Assembly (NCBI GenBank): GCA_964017125.1
Contig: OZ024908.1
Coordinates: 83,596,599 to 83,660,598 of the forward strand
From: Flabesymbios commensalis
Lineage: Eukaryota > Annelida > Polychaeta > Terebellida > Flabelligeridae
Reading direction: 5' to 3'
DNA length: 64,000 bases
The notes beneath the pieces are model-generated. The model was given only the letters and a program-made list of their open reading frames with translations, had not been told where the DNA came from and searched no databases. Within the stretch, counting starts at the first letter, position 1, and each line of letters opens with the position of its first letter. Position numbers and translations under genes: made by a program. Shown one piece after another: positions 11,981 through 23,760 of the stretch.

Positions 11981-12291
11981 TATTGAAAGGAATCGGTTTT
12001 TAGGCCACATTTGTGCACATACAGGCTAAATCAGACCAGGAGAACCTCCTGAGGATGGTGAGATGACACTGCCCTCCAGACACAGGATCGAAATTCAATG
12101 GAGGTCTGAGGCCAAGCATGCTACCTCTCGGTCACGGAGGCTCCCCACAATACTGAGTTTTACGAGTGGATGGGGAAGAAACAGTTCTGCTTCTTTCAAA
12201 CCGCCGAGACCGGGAAACGAACCCCGAACTCTAGCGTGAAAGGCAGTGGTGCTAACCACTACCTACCACTACCCTAGGGCCCCCACCCTAA
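11981..12291 (-). mobile_element. Composite SINE with two tRNA-like heads
   Basis: On the minus strand a tRNA-like head (12285..12190) shows a box A-like TAGTGGTTAGCA and a box B-like GGGGTTCGTTTCCCGG. After a linker comes the second head of the common SINE (CCGTGACCGAGAGGTAG, 12150..12070), then the usual body and tail. A 15-bp direct repeat beginning AATCCCAGC flanks it exactly (11966..11980 and 12292..12306). The two heads therefore moved as one unit of about 311 bp. The same arrangement recurs at 56774..57075. Confidence 0.88.
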
Positions 12292-12593
12292 AATCCCAGC
12301 AGAAAAAACAAAAAGCAACAGACTATTATGACGTCTGCAATATAGATGTTGTTGATTCGCCAGAGAGGTTTGATTTGTATGCCGCATATTTTTGACAAGA
12401 GCAGGCCTATACCTAACATTTAATTAACATATTTTTTATCACATGATGTACTATGTTATTGTATTCTGCTGGGATCGCGATTTTGCTGCGATTTACAATA
12501 TGATTGCATGTTTTATTGCATGTATTTCCTCATATTGCAAAAAATCATGATCGTAGCAAGATACAGCATGACGACCTCATCCCATACAGTACA

Positions 12594-12686
12594 CACAAAA
12601 AATTTGTATAACATTTGTACAACGTCGGACCAACGTCTTTGACGTTGGTCCGACATTGTACAAATGCTATGCAAATGTTTTGTATT
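12594..12686. mobile_element. Palindromic repeat
   Basis: ACATTTGTACAACGTCGGAC is mirrored by GTCCGACATTGTACAAATG around GTCTTTGAC. Related in layout to the CAGCAAACACGAG palindromes but with other terminal sequence. Confidence 0.6.
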
Positions 12687-12819
12687 TACTGAAATGGAAT
12701 CTGGTAATCAGGGATGACTAAATAAATATACATATATATACTCACGCCGTGGTGGTCGCCCTGTGCTTTCCGGTGCTAAATCACGGTTACCGATCCCGTC
12801 TCCCACATTTATAATCATG

Positions 12820-13240
12820 GGTCGTGATGACAGGGATTGACTCTGCCTGGGTCAATCCCACAGGGTGTGATGATTCAGCTCACATTGACTCCACATTGAC
12901 ATTGACTGATGTGTCGATATTGATATTGACTGATCAGTCCACATTGACAGTTGTGACGACGATGCTCAGAACGTCAAACCTGGTGCGATTCCTGATCACC
13001 GAGCACCAGGGCTGCTGTGGACTATGTGCCTATGACCACGTCCACCAATATCGTCCGCGCGGGGTGCCGCGGGCAGCTCTCCGCCTGATTTAGCGTCGTC
13101 GGCACCTGACGGCCGGCGTTGACCGCTGGTCAAGCAACAGACGTGTGGCCGCCGCGGGGTGTCGTCACCAGAATGCGGGGCATGCGGATGCTGGCTGCAG
13201 AGGCTGGGCTGATCACCTGTGAGCTTCACCGGCTCTCACA
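12820..13240. other. GC-rich stretch, unidentified
   Basis: It contrasts with its AT-rich surroundings, especially 12990..13210, which has several CpG and CCGCGG words. Open frames exist on both strands (12824..13093 plus, 12996..13229 minus), but neither translation is recognisable and I see no splice context that favours one. The left part carries degenerate ACATTGAC/ATATTGAC repeats. Confidence 0.35.
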
Positions 13241-13528
13241 CGGTAGTCAGAGCTGAACGCAAATACAGGTTAGCGTCAGAGATGGACAGCATAGCAAAAG
13301 CTGTGGTTTTTGTATGCTAGTCGACCAAGAATTTCATGAAAAATGTGAGGGGAGCCTTATTCAAATGTCAAATTCACCTATAACACAGGGAGATAAATTC
13401 CCACGTCAATGTATTATTCAAAAGAGAAAAAAAATAAAAATCATTGATCAAACAATGACGCAATAATTCATTGCGCAGTCGTGGCTGCAGACGCTGGAAT
13501 AATCACATGTGAACCACCCCATCATTCA

Positions 13529-13614
13529 CGAGTCATTCAACCAATGCTGGTTTAATGTTGGGCGAGCGTCTGCGACGCTGCCCCAACATTAAACCAACAT
13601 TGGTTGAATGACTT
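13529..13614. mobile_element. Palindromic MITE
   Basis: AGTCATTCAACCAATGCTGG mirrored by the reverse complement ending GGTTGAATGACT, with a GCGTCTGCGACGC centre. Confidence 0.75.
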
Positions 13615-13656
13615 ATGTTTGCTGTGAGCCAGACATCGGCTCTGACACCCTCTAAG

Positions 13657-13946
13657 TCTAGCCGTGTCGTCCTTTCCGGGGCCGTGGAGTGTTGCATTCG
13701 TTTTACCCGAAAAAATCAACGTTTTTCAACATGGCGGTGATCGGGTGAGATCTTGACCTACCTCAAGGCTCGAAAAATGTCCATTACTTTTTAACGACTA
13801 TGCGAAAAATGAGCTGAGCATGCGGACACATAGCTGAAATGTTATTGGTTCTACAAAAACTGACCTGATTATTCGATGGACCATCCAAAGAAATGTCCCA
13901 CGATTTCGAACGGGGTCAATCTGTGGCTGAAACCTGTTTCAGCCAC
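13657..13946. repeat. Roughly 300-bp dispersed repeat, copy 1
   Basis: Shares TAGCCGTGTCGTCC, GGCCGTGGA, CAACATGGCGGTGA, CATGCGGACA/ATGTGGGCAT, CCTGATTATTC and TGGCTGAAACC in order with 27112..27380. The same words occur inverted at 33697..33989. No coding signal, family unassigned. Confidence 0.7.
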
Positions 13947-14019
13947 TCTGGCTAAGCCAAGTCCTGCTGCAATCCTGTCAGAAGCACGTGTGGCATCTAA
14001 ACGACTCAGCAACACCGAA

Positions 14020-14097
14020 AGGCAATAAAATAACTGCTTACTTGTAAAGTAAGCGGTTACTGCCTTTTGGCTTTGCACGGCGGTAAGCGGGCTGGGA
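14020..14097. repeat. GCAAAGCC hairpin repeat
   Basis: GAAAGGCAATAAAATAACTG mirrored in part by GGTTACTGCCTTTTGGCTTT. The left arm is shortened. Confidence 0.6.
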
Positions 14098-14159
14098 TGC
14101 TGCCTACATAGTTTACAGTGTTGATTATACGAGTGTGGAGATGAGACCTGTTGCCTCCG

Positions 14160-14720
14160 CGCTGATCCCAAGCAACGAGACGATCACCCAATGTTGGTAC
14201 AATATTGGACCAGCGTTGTACACAATGGAGCAGCATTGTGCCAACATTAGGTGAATGCTTCGTGATTGCTGGGCTTAGGATATGTAACAGAGCAGACCAT
14301 AAAGATCCTGCCAAGCTATCCCAGCAAACACGAGACGTTGAACCAATGCTTAATTAGTGTTGGGCTGCCGTCGCAGACGGCGGGCCAACACTAATTAAGC
14401 ATTGGTCCAACGTCTCGTGTTTGTTGGGTATACTCCCATGCAAAGTCAAAAGGCGGCATCTCCTCACTCGTAGGGTGAGCAGATACTGCCTTTTAGCTTT
14501 GCAAGGCTGTATACTAAACAAGCAAACACGAGACATCGACCCAATGCTGGACCAATGTGGACGGTGGACCAGCATTGGTCCAACATTGGTTCGATGTCTC
14601 GTGTTCGCTGGGAGCCCTTGTCGCTGCCAACAGGGAGGATAATAGCACAGCGCCTGATCCAAGCAAACACGAGACGTTCACCCAATGTTGGATTGATATC
14701 GGGCCAGCGTCGCAGACGGT
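14160..14720. mobile_element. Cluster of four CAGCAAACACGAG palindromes
   Basis: Units at about 14160..14272, 14320..14428 and 14519..14611, plus a half unit from 14661 that ends in unrelated sequence. Each begins near CAGCAAACACGAGAC and ends with its reverse complement. 14320..14428 is the cleanest, with a CGTCGCAGACGG centre. A GCAAAG hairpin repeat sits between the second and third (14438..14513). Confidence 0.8.
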
Positions 14721-15842
14721 GGGATATTTGTGTCGGATATTTGTCATCGAGGTTGTGCATATACAGTGCTTCAAACTGTTCAAAGACCTGGAGTGTGCAA
14801 AGCTGTCTATGGTGCACCCACTCTATTCAGAATTGTGAGCTCACATCGTTTCAATGCCAGCCCCCCGCGTTGAGAAGCCCAGCGGTCAAACATTTTTAAA
14901 ATAGATTACGAATTTCGCAATGGTTAGTCCGTATAGAAGACTTTGTGTGTCATACCAAGTACGTAGGCCTAATCATTGCCATTCGTAAAGTTGTGCCCCA
15001 AAAATCCGGTGCACGGACGATCGATGAATTTTTGCGGTATTGCGTGGTCGATGCTTTTTATTTTTTTTTCTAATGACATATTTACATCTTATTGGAATAA
15101 TGCCAATCTTTATAGTTAAAGGCCCCATGTAGTCCCCAGACCTACTCTGCACAATGTCATATTTCATACTATTTTACATGACTTTTTAAATATTAGAGTG
15201 CTCAGCTCTCATTTTTAAACAACTGGGAACGATTTTACCAAAGGCAAAAGTAGGGGGCCGAGCTAATTCGTGACGTCAAAATGTGGAGACACGCTTGGCT
15301 GGTTGTAGCTGATGATGTATTGTATGATTTTATAAAACTGACCAAAGTCAACACGGAACGCCGGTCCAATGCTGCCTGAATGCAGGTGCAGCACTATAAT
15401 TGATGGCCATCACCGGGCCCACTCCTGGCCATTGTCTAGCATTGACTCACCCCTTGTTCACCCTGTCAGTGCGGGCATATTGACATGGATCGAAATCTAG
15501 TTGAGCTCATGTACAATTACAAGAAACATGAAACATATACCCGATGCAGTTTCAATGTTAATTCAGATTCAATAATGGGCGGTTTTTGTTAGTGAAGTCA
15601 TGGGGTGGGAGATCCGCCCAGCCCAAGAAATGTGCACATTTTTATTTTTTTATTTTTGAAAATACCTGATAATTAGTGGACTAAAATAATCTGCTAAGTT
15701 ATGAGTTAGTTCATTGTGATATATACTTTAACTATATTGATGAACTGAAATCACTTCACAGGGACTTTAAATTAATCAATTTATTAAGGTTACCCTCACA
15801 TTTTACATTAAACTGTTGGTATCTGAGTACACTGGCTACCAA

Positions 15843-16021
15843 ATAAAATGGATGGAGTTTTAGGCCACCTTTGTGCAGATATAGGCTAAACTGGGCCAGG
15901 AAAACCTCCTGACGATGGTAGATAAATGAGATGACACTGCCCTCCAGACACAGGATTCAAAATTCGAGTCCTGGCAGTCTGAGGCCGAGCACACTCACGG
16001 AAATTCCCCACAATATTGAAT
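15843..16021 (-). mobile_element. tRNA-derived SINE, one-head form
   Basis: Minus-strand copy with tail GGCCACCTTTGTGC (seen on + at 15865), body CCTCCAGACACAGG and a worn head near 16000. A perfect 13-bp duplication, CACTGGCTACCAA, flanks it (15830..15842 and 16022..16034). Confidence 0.85.
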
Positions 16022-16097
16022 CACTGGCTACCAACATAATTATACACAAACACATGCTCTCCAACTCTGACGCTAACCCATGTAGTTACGTTAGCCC

Positions 16098-16341
16098 TTA
16101 CCCTTTAACCGCCGGTGCTGCATATATTCCGGTTTTCGTTTTTTTATTAGCACATTAAGTACCACTTTTAAACATGGTAAAGATAAAATGTGACATCAAT
16201 CAGCAATATTTGAAAACAGTTTACTCCATTTTGTCAAATCTGAATAATTTTCACTCACTTGAAGTTGTAGATCGCGTCAGCGAGACACAACTTCAAGTGG
16301 GTGAAAATTCGGATTGAATAATTTGGCGGTTAAAGGGTTAA
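16098..16341. mobile_element. Family-1 TTAA MITE, complete
   Basis: Ends are TTACCCTTTAACCGCC and GGCGGTTAAAGGGTTAA. The interior holds the family hairpin, with TTTTCACTCACTTGAAGTTG mirrored by CAACTTCAAGTGGGTGAAAA. Termini of CCC...GGG type in TTAA-like targets resemble piggyBac elements. That assignment is inference, because no transposase is present. Confidence 0.75.
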
Positions 16342-16404
16342 CTAGTAAGACTAGCAACGACGTGCTATATTATGTGTCGCCAGTGAACACACAACATTTG
16401 TATA

Positions 16405-16900
16405 AAATGGCATTCGATGCTGTTAATCACACCATGCTGTTACATAAGTTATAAAAGATAGGTTTCAGTGGGAAATTATTCAATTATTGGTTACGCGACT
16501 ATTTACACAATCGAAGCCAACGTACTGGATAAAATGGTTGCAAATCTGAATAGGTCCCTGTAACATCTAGTGTGCCGCAGGGATCTATTTTGAGTCCCCT
16601 GATATTCTTACTTTTTATTAATTATATGCTTGATGGTGCAAAATATATTAGCCATGTTTTCAAATTATGCTAAATGTTTTCGTCAAAGTTAACGACTGTG
16701 TAGCTCTACGGAAGTATTTAAACGAACTTTATCGGTGGTCCTATTATTCGAAGCTTAATTTTATTTCGTCGAAATGCAAGGTTATTTCATTTACGCCCTA
16801 CTTGAAATCGTAATCCTATAAAGTATGTTTATACGACACATGATGAACCAGTAGACAACCTTTATTCTTTTTGTGTTACTGTTGATTGTGTTTGACACAT
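16405..16900 (+). pseudogene. LINE reverse transcriptase remnant
   Basis: The + strand gives AFDAVNHTMLLHKL (RT motif A region), then SSVPQGSILSPLIFLLFINY (motif B region), in a stop-ridden frame. The following 16700..16900 is weaker palm and thumb-like sequence. Non-LTR, CR1/jockey group by style. The stops and frame changes make it non-functional. Confidence 0.7.
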
Positions 16901-17745
16901 GATGTAGAGCCTACACATAAATAATATTATTATTAAATATAATAAAGTAAAACCAATATATTATTGTTACATTCTGGAATAAATTACTACAGCATTGCGC
17001 GTGAATCAGTCATTAAGTATTTTTGCTGATGAGCTCTTAGTGTTCTACTTGAACAAGTTCAAAGACATTTTTATGTGCAATAGTGTCTGTTCATGGACAA
17101 GCATTTGCCGTTGTGTGCGTGTTTTTAATTTATCTTTATGATTTTAGCTTTATTTATTACTGACATACATTTATAAAACACATGTTTGTATACAATTTAC
17201 TGGTATTGTCCTAATCTAATATATTACAACTTTCTGTACATATGTCTATTATCATACTTTTATACTACTTTCATCTAAAGTACATACAAACAGTTAAAAT
17301 ACATAGATAAAATTAATTGTATGGATGTCAGACGCATTGGGTGCTGGTCACCTGTAGTGACATACTTTGTATATCTTTTTACAAAGTATGGCTCATGGTA
17401 CTATAATTTTGTAAGTGATATGTACTGTATGCATCAAGCAAAATAAATACGTAAATAACAATGTAGAATGTAGAAGATAGATTGTATCTCTGTTTGAACC
17501 AAATTGTTATAGGGTTAGATTGTCCTCAAAAGGTAATATTTAGGAGTGGCTGAACATCTCTAAGGTCACAAAGGTTGAAGTCCCCATTGCTGTTAGAATT
17601 TATGCTACACACAAAGAGTCCCAGTGAATGCTCCGGTGGACGACGACCATGACTATCGCTAATATAGGTACTGAGAAGAGGTACCAAGATAAACTACCAA
17701 TAATCCCTCACAAAAAAACACCTGTCATGCTATGGAGGCTAACGA
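16900..17745. other. No recognisable gene
   Basis: AT-rich. A short inverted pair TACTTTGTATA/ACAAAGTATGG lies at 17360..17392. No coding or repeat family recognised otherwise. Confidence 0.4.
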
Positions 17746-17749
17746 TTCA

Positions 17750-17955
17750 CTGAACCCTTAAAACAATGAAACTTGTTGTATAAACCATGGAGACCAAAGG
17801 TTTTATCAATTTGGAAATAATCATGAATGTCTTAGTTAGCTCTTTCCGCTTCATTTAAATACCTATGTTATGTTTGTCATGTTTTTAATTGTTTTATTGC
17901 GGGGACCGTCTTTAGACTTCAGATTCTGACTAAAGACGGCCCCCGCGGGGATAAG
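17750..17955 (-). mobile_element. Family-3 MITE, inverted copy
   Basis: Reading the minus strand: GACCGTCTTTAGTC hairpin arms at 17900..17945, then CATAGGTATTTAAATGAAGC, GGAAAGAGCTAACTAAGACA and a terminal AAGGGTT near 17755. Same order as the copies at 18833..19054 and 43323..43557. Confidence 0.65.
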
Positions 17956-18493
17956 GTCGGTGGGACTTCGTGCAGCAGCGTTACACCCCCCCCCCCCCGC
18001 CACATGTTGCCAGGGTTTTTAATATGTCGTAAATTTGTGCCTGTGATATACGTTTTGAAAATTTCACAAATTAAAGATACAAACCAGGGGGAGAACTACT
18101 CCGCACAAAATAATTCTCCATTCTATTTGAAATTAAGTTTTAATGGAGAGAGTGCTTCATCGAGGGCGCTTTAGCCCACTGGGATCGATTTCCCGGATTC
18201 GAAACTAGTGGACGGATCTTGTTTGGTGAATTTTGTTTGGTTGGTTCCAGTAAATGCACGTGTCATGCATATAGGCCCTACACCTCTGGAATGCCGAAAA
18301 AACATTACAAATTTTGGCCGTCACTACGCCAGCTACTGTCCGAAGTCACACATTGACTCGGTTTTCATAGGGGCTGATTGAATTTGTTCGTGTACAGCCA
18401 GGCAAGCACAATATTTTGAACTGGTACCGCTTTGATGCTTGGTCAGCCCTCTACAACGGAACTTCTACTATATTTGACAAAATATAGTCATGT

Positions 18494-18745
18494 TTAACCC
18501 TTTCAAGCCTGAGTTTACCATAGTCATCTTCATTCACTACAAGTCGAGAATTGCGACAGCAATTCGCGGCTTGTAGTGGATGAAAATGATTTGATGTGGT
18601 TTGAAAATTAAAGAAACTTACCATGTATTGGTAAACCAGTTTCATTGAAGTTTTCATTCTAAAACCCTTGATTGTAGGAAAATTAAGTCTGTTTTCAGAA
18701 ACGTAAAATGATGCTTTAATGCATCGTGAGGGCTCAAAGGGTTGA
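18494..18745. mobile_element. Family-2 TTAA MITE, complete
   Basis: Left end TTAACCCTTTCAAGCCTGAG, right end GAGGGCTCAAAGGGTTGA. A perfect-arm hairpin near the left end pairs CACTACAAGTCGAGAATTGC with GCAATTCGCGGCTTGTAGTG. The minus-strand open frame across it (18451..18819) is repeat-derived. Other copies are at 44784, 47688, 52274 and 62668. Confidence 0.85.
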
Positions 18746-18832
18746 TAATGAGCGGACTTTGTGTGTGATGTCATCAAAGATAGTGTACAATAAGATGGTC
18801 GACTTGTGAATTTCACCATACAAATGCGTGTT

Positions 18833-19054
18833 TACATTTTGCAGACAGTCATAATCTGACGTCTATGATTCTGACGTCTGAAGACGGTCCTCCAGCTGAA
18901 AGGGTTAAAAATGTAGGCATATAATGGTCGTTGACTCATAACATAGGTATTCAAATGAAGCGGGGAGAGCTAACTAAGACATTTATGATGAATTTAAATT
19001 AAAAAAACAAAACATTTGGTCTCTTAGTTTATATTTATAGCGTTGAAGGGTTAA
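18833..19054. mobile_element. Family-3 TTAA MITE, left end worn
   Basis: Contains ATTCTGACGTCTGAAGACGG, then TAACATAGGTATTCAAATGA, GAGCTAACTAAGACATTTAT and the right terminus GTTGAAGGGTTAA. It lies about 90 bp from a family-2 copy. Confidence 0.7.
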
Positions 19055-19389
19055 TTTTCTAGTAGCCTAGATGATTATCAATGAGAAGGCTGCAGTGTAT
19101 TTGTGTGGCTGCCAAATATTGTCTAGCGATATTCTAAACTGGTGTTGACATTGTTGACACTCAGCAAGACCATACATTCTGCCGTGACAGCATACTCTAT
19201 AGCGCTATGTGCACCTGTCAGTGTGTAAGATTGCAAAAATTAATTAGCAAATAGTTTACATATTTGGGCACTACTAGACGTTGTCATATTCTTACAAACC
19301 ATATATGCTGCATTATATGCTAATTAGAAATGCATATAATCCTAAGTTAATTTGTTTTCTATTGTGAGAGGTGAGAATTTATGTTCATA

Positions 19390-19464
19390 ATGCCCTGGTA
19401 CAATGGTTGGAGCTGCCTGCTTGGAAAGGCTGAGATAGCGGGTTCGTCCCCTGCTCTGGCATTT
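19390..19464 (+). mobile_element. tRNA-like SINE head, third type
   Basis: GGTACAATGGTTGGAGCTGC is box A-like and AGCGGGTTCGTCCCCTGC is box B-like. The two acceptor ends do not pair, so it is not a working tRNA. It abuts the inverted-repeat element that starts at 19465. Confidence 0.5.
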
Positions 19465-21052
19465 AGGGCCGTATCCCGAAAGCCCGTTTTACTAAACTGA
19501 TGTTTAACTCTAATCATTTGGCTAAGCAACATTATGGTTAAATGATATCCAGAAAAGCGGTTTAGCATACGGCTAACTAAACTGTTGTATCAGCTGTAGG
19601 GGAGACTGGAGCAACATGATACAAAAATTCGAAAATCACACAAAAACAAATTTATTTAAAGAAAAAATAATTAGACGACTCATATTGATACATCATTCAT
19701 CGAGGTATATTATAACAAGATATGTTATATTTTAGAAATTTTGAACGAAACAGATTTCACAAAACGCCTCGAGTATATCTGTTTATGTTTAACGATGCTT
19801 GTGGCATTCGCTGATCAATCATTGAGCGAACATGGGGGTACACTGACACATTTCAGTGCACATGGGGTACCCCGGGACATCATATGGGGTCCATTTAACA
19901 ATATAAATTATAATATAAATTCAATCAAACTTTGATGTATTAATTGAGACGTATTTCAAACAAATCAAAACATGATCATTGGGTATAAAGCACAGATTTT
20001 ATTTATTTATTTATTTATAATTCCAGTATCAAGCTATATATTTTCTCTATTTAAATCTAATTCTGTATCTTGAATGCTTATTTCAAGGTGACAAATTGAC
20101 CCTAGTTTAAATATCTGCCACAAAAGTGCAATAAAAGTTGATTACTTTCTCAAAAAAATCGCTAATTTGCGCCCAGATAGCAAAGTATTTTTGTTTCAAA
20201 CAGGCGTGCATGAATCATGGCGGCCGTGTTCAGACAGTACGACGTGTACACGATGCGGGCATCAGGGGGCTACCATTCAATTTCTGGATGTGGGGGCAGT
20301 AGTTTTTGCCAAGGACAATCAAGCTCGGCGCCGCGCTGAAAAATTCCAATTTCATTACAAGCCTCAAAAGTATAGATGTTAAATATATTACTGTAGTTCT
20401 GGTAATTTTCGCGGATTTAAATTTTCGCATATAGAATTCGCGAATTATCAATTTCGATGATAGTAGCGCTATTATAATGAGACTATGTATCAGGGTTGTG
20501 TGGTACACAGCGATCACGGTCGGCTGCGTTTGATTGCGTGACTGTATGACTGTTTCTTATAATAGAGATACACCGTGCATTACAATTTATCTGGAGTGAC
20601 AGCGATACATTTGAATAATGAATTATAAGTATACACAGGTATCAATGCACATTTTATGACCTAGCTTGTAGGCCTATATTAATATAAATGTATGTCTCTG
20701 CTCGACATATCATTTATTAATTGGCTAGGGAAAATATTAAGAGGTACTGGGTAAACTGAACAAGCCCAAATTATTGTTTTAGTCCTGTAAACGGATAACA
20801 GAAGAAAATGTAGACATAAATAGCATAATTCAGAAAAAAGTGCCGTAATTTGACAATTTTGAGCGAAGCCGCAGTCTTAAACTGATGCTCAAACCACCCC
20901 CTGGGCAGGTTTAAATTATAGGTTTTAAACCTGTGTGTTAAGGACCGTGTTAAGCATAAACTTGCTTCTGGGATACCGTTTTGTGTTAAACCAGAGGTTA
21001 GACAAGAAATTTAGTTAAACCGGCCTTAAACTAGCTTTCGGGATACGGCCCT
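19465..21052. mobile_element. 1.6-kb element with perfect 19-bp terminal inverted repeats
   Basis: Begins AGGGCCGTATCCCGAAAGC and ends with its exact reverse complement. Subterminal stretches on both sides are rich in TTTAAC/GTTTAA words, and TATCCCAGAAGC recurs inside, so the ends carry arrayed motifs as DNA transposons often do. Small open frames inside (19741..19935, 20167..20382) are unrecognised and do not look like a transposase. No target duplication is clear. Confidence 0.65.
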
Positions 21053-21097
21053 CAGATTTCAAAGAAACAACTTCCTCGCTCCCTCGTAAAGATTCAG

Positions 21098-21290
21098 TAA
21101 TTGCCTCCGTGACCGACAGGTAGCGTACTCTGTCTCAGACCTGGAGGCTCGGATTTTGAATCCTTTGTTTGGAGGGCAGTGTCATCTCATTCATCTCACC
21201 ATTCTGAGGAGGTCCTCCTGTCCCACTTTAGCTTTTATGTGCACAAAGGTGGCCTAAAACCCTATCCATGCATTCATGCATTTATTATTT
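21098..21290 (+). mobile_element. tRNA-derived SINE, one-head form
   Basis: TTGCCTCCGTGACCGACAGG head, TTTGAATCC box B-like, GTTTGGAGGGCAGTGTCATC body and GTGCACAAAGGTGGCCTAAA tail ending in ATTCATGCATTTATT. Target duplication not clear. Confidence 0.75.
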
Positions 21291-21915
21291 CGTATTCATA
21301 CTCATATTAACATCATAGAAGCCTTCCCTTATTTCAACACATAGCCTTTCTGATACTTATTGATGTTGTTTTAAACATTGTAAATGCCTAAATATTGCTC
21401 ATAATTTTGTCAGCACCTATGATGAAATATATTTAGGCCATTCAAGAGTATATGAACAATTTCAAACAAAGAAATATCAATTTACACTGTAATGTCGGAT
21501 ATGCACGTAGACACATTAGCCAATTTTCACTTGACACAACTTAATAATAAGGAGCAGACCATTCAATACCAGGGGAGAGGGTATGGTTTTTCTTCCTCAA
21601 CAATCTTTTTTTTACTCCCAACAAGAAAACATTACATTTTTTCCCCCTGATCAAAAACAAACTTTTTTTCCTGAGATGTCATAGACAATTTTTTTTTTTG
21701 GACATGTTTAATCCCATAAATAAAAATGCAGGTATTAGTTCTCATGTTTATTCCAGTGTGTATAACACCTATGTGCATAAGACGTTTGACCAAGCGGAGC
21801 GAGAGATTTTTTTGCCTTTGGCAGTTTCGGGCAGAATTCGAAAGATCTGCTGCCTGTCAACAATCTATTTTACGAAAAAAACATACCCCCCTGGTATTAA
21901 ATGACCGGCTCCTAA

Positions 21916-22262
<347 letters not shown>

Positions 22263-22559
22263 ATTAGCATTAGACATTACAGTCTGTGAGCATACAATAC
22301 AAAAATAATAATAATTAAAACACTGTTATATGTGCAAACAAAGTACGACAGGTATTAAAAATACAAATACATAGAACATCCCGTTCTATATATTTGTAAA
22401 AACTGAAGAAAAAAAAGTATAGTAATTATTAGGGGGATAAAATTTAAAAAAAATCACATAGAATATAGAGGGTTTACTAAAAACAAAAATTTAGCTAGTT
22501 TTCTCACTGTTGGCCCATGAGTGGATGTAAATGAAGTTAATAGTTTAAACATGTTTGGC

Positions 22560-22775
22560 CGAGTTACAAAATGTTTGGGCAAATATTTCTAAATCTGTCA
22601 GATATCGGACATTCAAAAATACAATGGTATTTGTCGCCAAGGACGGCACAGGTACTACATAAATGTGCAGCATACACTAACTTGTTTCTCCCACTACTTA
22701 GTAAAACATTGGGAAGGCTGTGTTTTTTTTTACGAAATTTTGTAAGTGCGAGTCTGTGTTTAAATGTCATAGTTA
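22560..22775 (-). pseudogene. LINE ORF2 C-terminal fragment
   Basis: The minus strand encodes RLALTKFRKKKHSLP, then CSTCAVLGDKYHCIFECP, a C-x2-C-x8-H-x4-C pattern that closes many CR1/L2-type LINE proteins (DEYHF..CP). Nothing upstream of it is retained, so this is a short decayed tail. Confidence 0.6.
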
Positions 22776-23204
22776 TATTTAAATACTTTAAATATGATGG
22801 CCATCTTGAATTTGAGTACTTTCCCGAGCTGGGGTTATTGGGGACTTTTGGAACTGTATTCTGAGTAGCTCCTAAAAAATCAGCTTGTTACGAATTTATC
22901 CCACCTCAAAACCTAATGTTCTTGCACTAACTGTTTTTTTCGACCCATGCACTTGCTTCCTGTAAATCAAGGTTATAATAATATTCTTTTTTTTGTCTAC
23001 ATACAATATTTGATTTAAATAAACTCGTTCAAACGTGACAATGCAGAAAAATAAAGAAGTGTTTAACAAACTTACTATATTAAAGCGACACAATCAGGCC
23101 AAAAATCATCCAAAGACCAACATTTTATTTTGTCTCTTTGATATATCCATAATATGTGAACAAGTTCATAGAATGCAATTGCGCAATTCTTTTAAAATTT
23201 GGGT

Positions 23205-23450
23205 TGCTGTGACAACGTGGCAAGTGTACCAAAAACCCCGTTTATCAGTTATTCCGGTATTTCTAATTTTGGACTTGCATATCTGAAATTAAATCTTTTT
23301 CTTATTTCTCTTTCAACTGGTAAATGCGAAACAAAAAAATTAAAAGAATTACGCATTTCTATTCTATATGGACATTTTGACATATTATGGACTCATCATT
23401 GAACCAAAATAAAAATGATGATTTTTCCCCGTTTGTGTCGCTATAAGGTG
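23205..23450. repeat. Dispersed repeat shared with 11540..11770
   Basis: Second copy of the repeat described at 11540, same orientation and word order. Confidence 0.6.
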
Positions 23451-23532
23451 GCGTTATATTGGAGGTGAATTTTTCATAAAATAGATACGCTTACAGTAAG
23501 ACAAACACCAACTAAATCATCTAGATTATGCT

Positions 23533-23760
23533 TTAATCCTTTAAGCGCTGGGCGCGAATATATGCGTTTATAATTTGTTTTATTAGCCGATCAAATCACT
23601 GTTATTGGGAATGAAAAGAGTGTTTAAACATCAAGATGTGCACATGATAGATCTCAAATTGAACAAATATTAGTAATTTTCACCCACTTGAAGTTGTGTG
23701 TCGCGGTAGCGACGCACAACTTCAAGTGGGTGAAAATTTAAATTATCCACTAGTTACCAT
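23533..23760. mobile_element. Family-1 MITE
   Basis: Left end TTTAATCCTTTAAGCGCTGG. Uninterrupted body GTGTTTAAACATCAAG at about 23619 (the empty-site partner for the nested insertion at 44784). Hairpin CACCCACTTGAAGTTGTG mirrored by CACAACTTCAAGTGGGTG. The right end is eroded. Confidence 0.75.

Noticed and set aside
12190-12285. Possible functional tRNA gene on the minus strand
   Set aside because: The box A and box B words are inside a SINE with target duplications. The arms do not form a complete cloverleaf.
18451-18819. 122-residue minus-strand frame
   Set aside because: Lies over a family-2 MITE and its hairpin; no protein family recognised.
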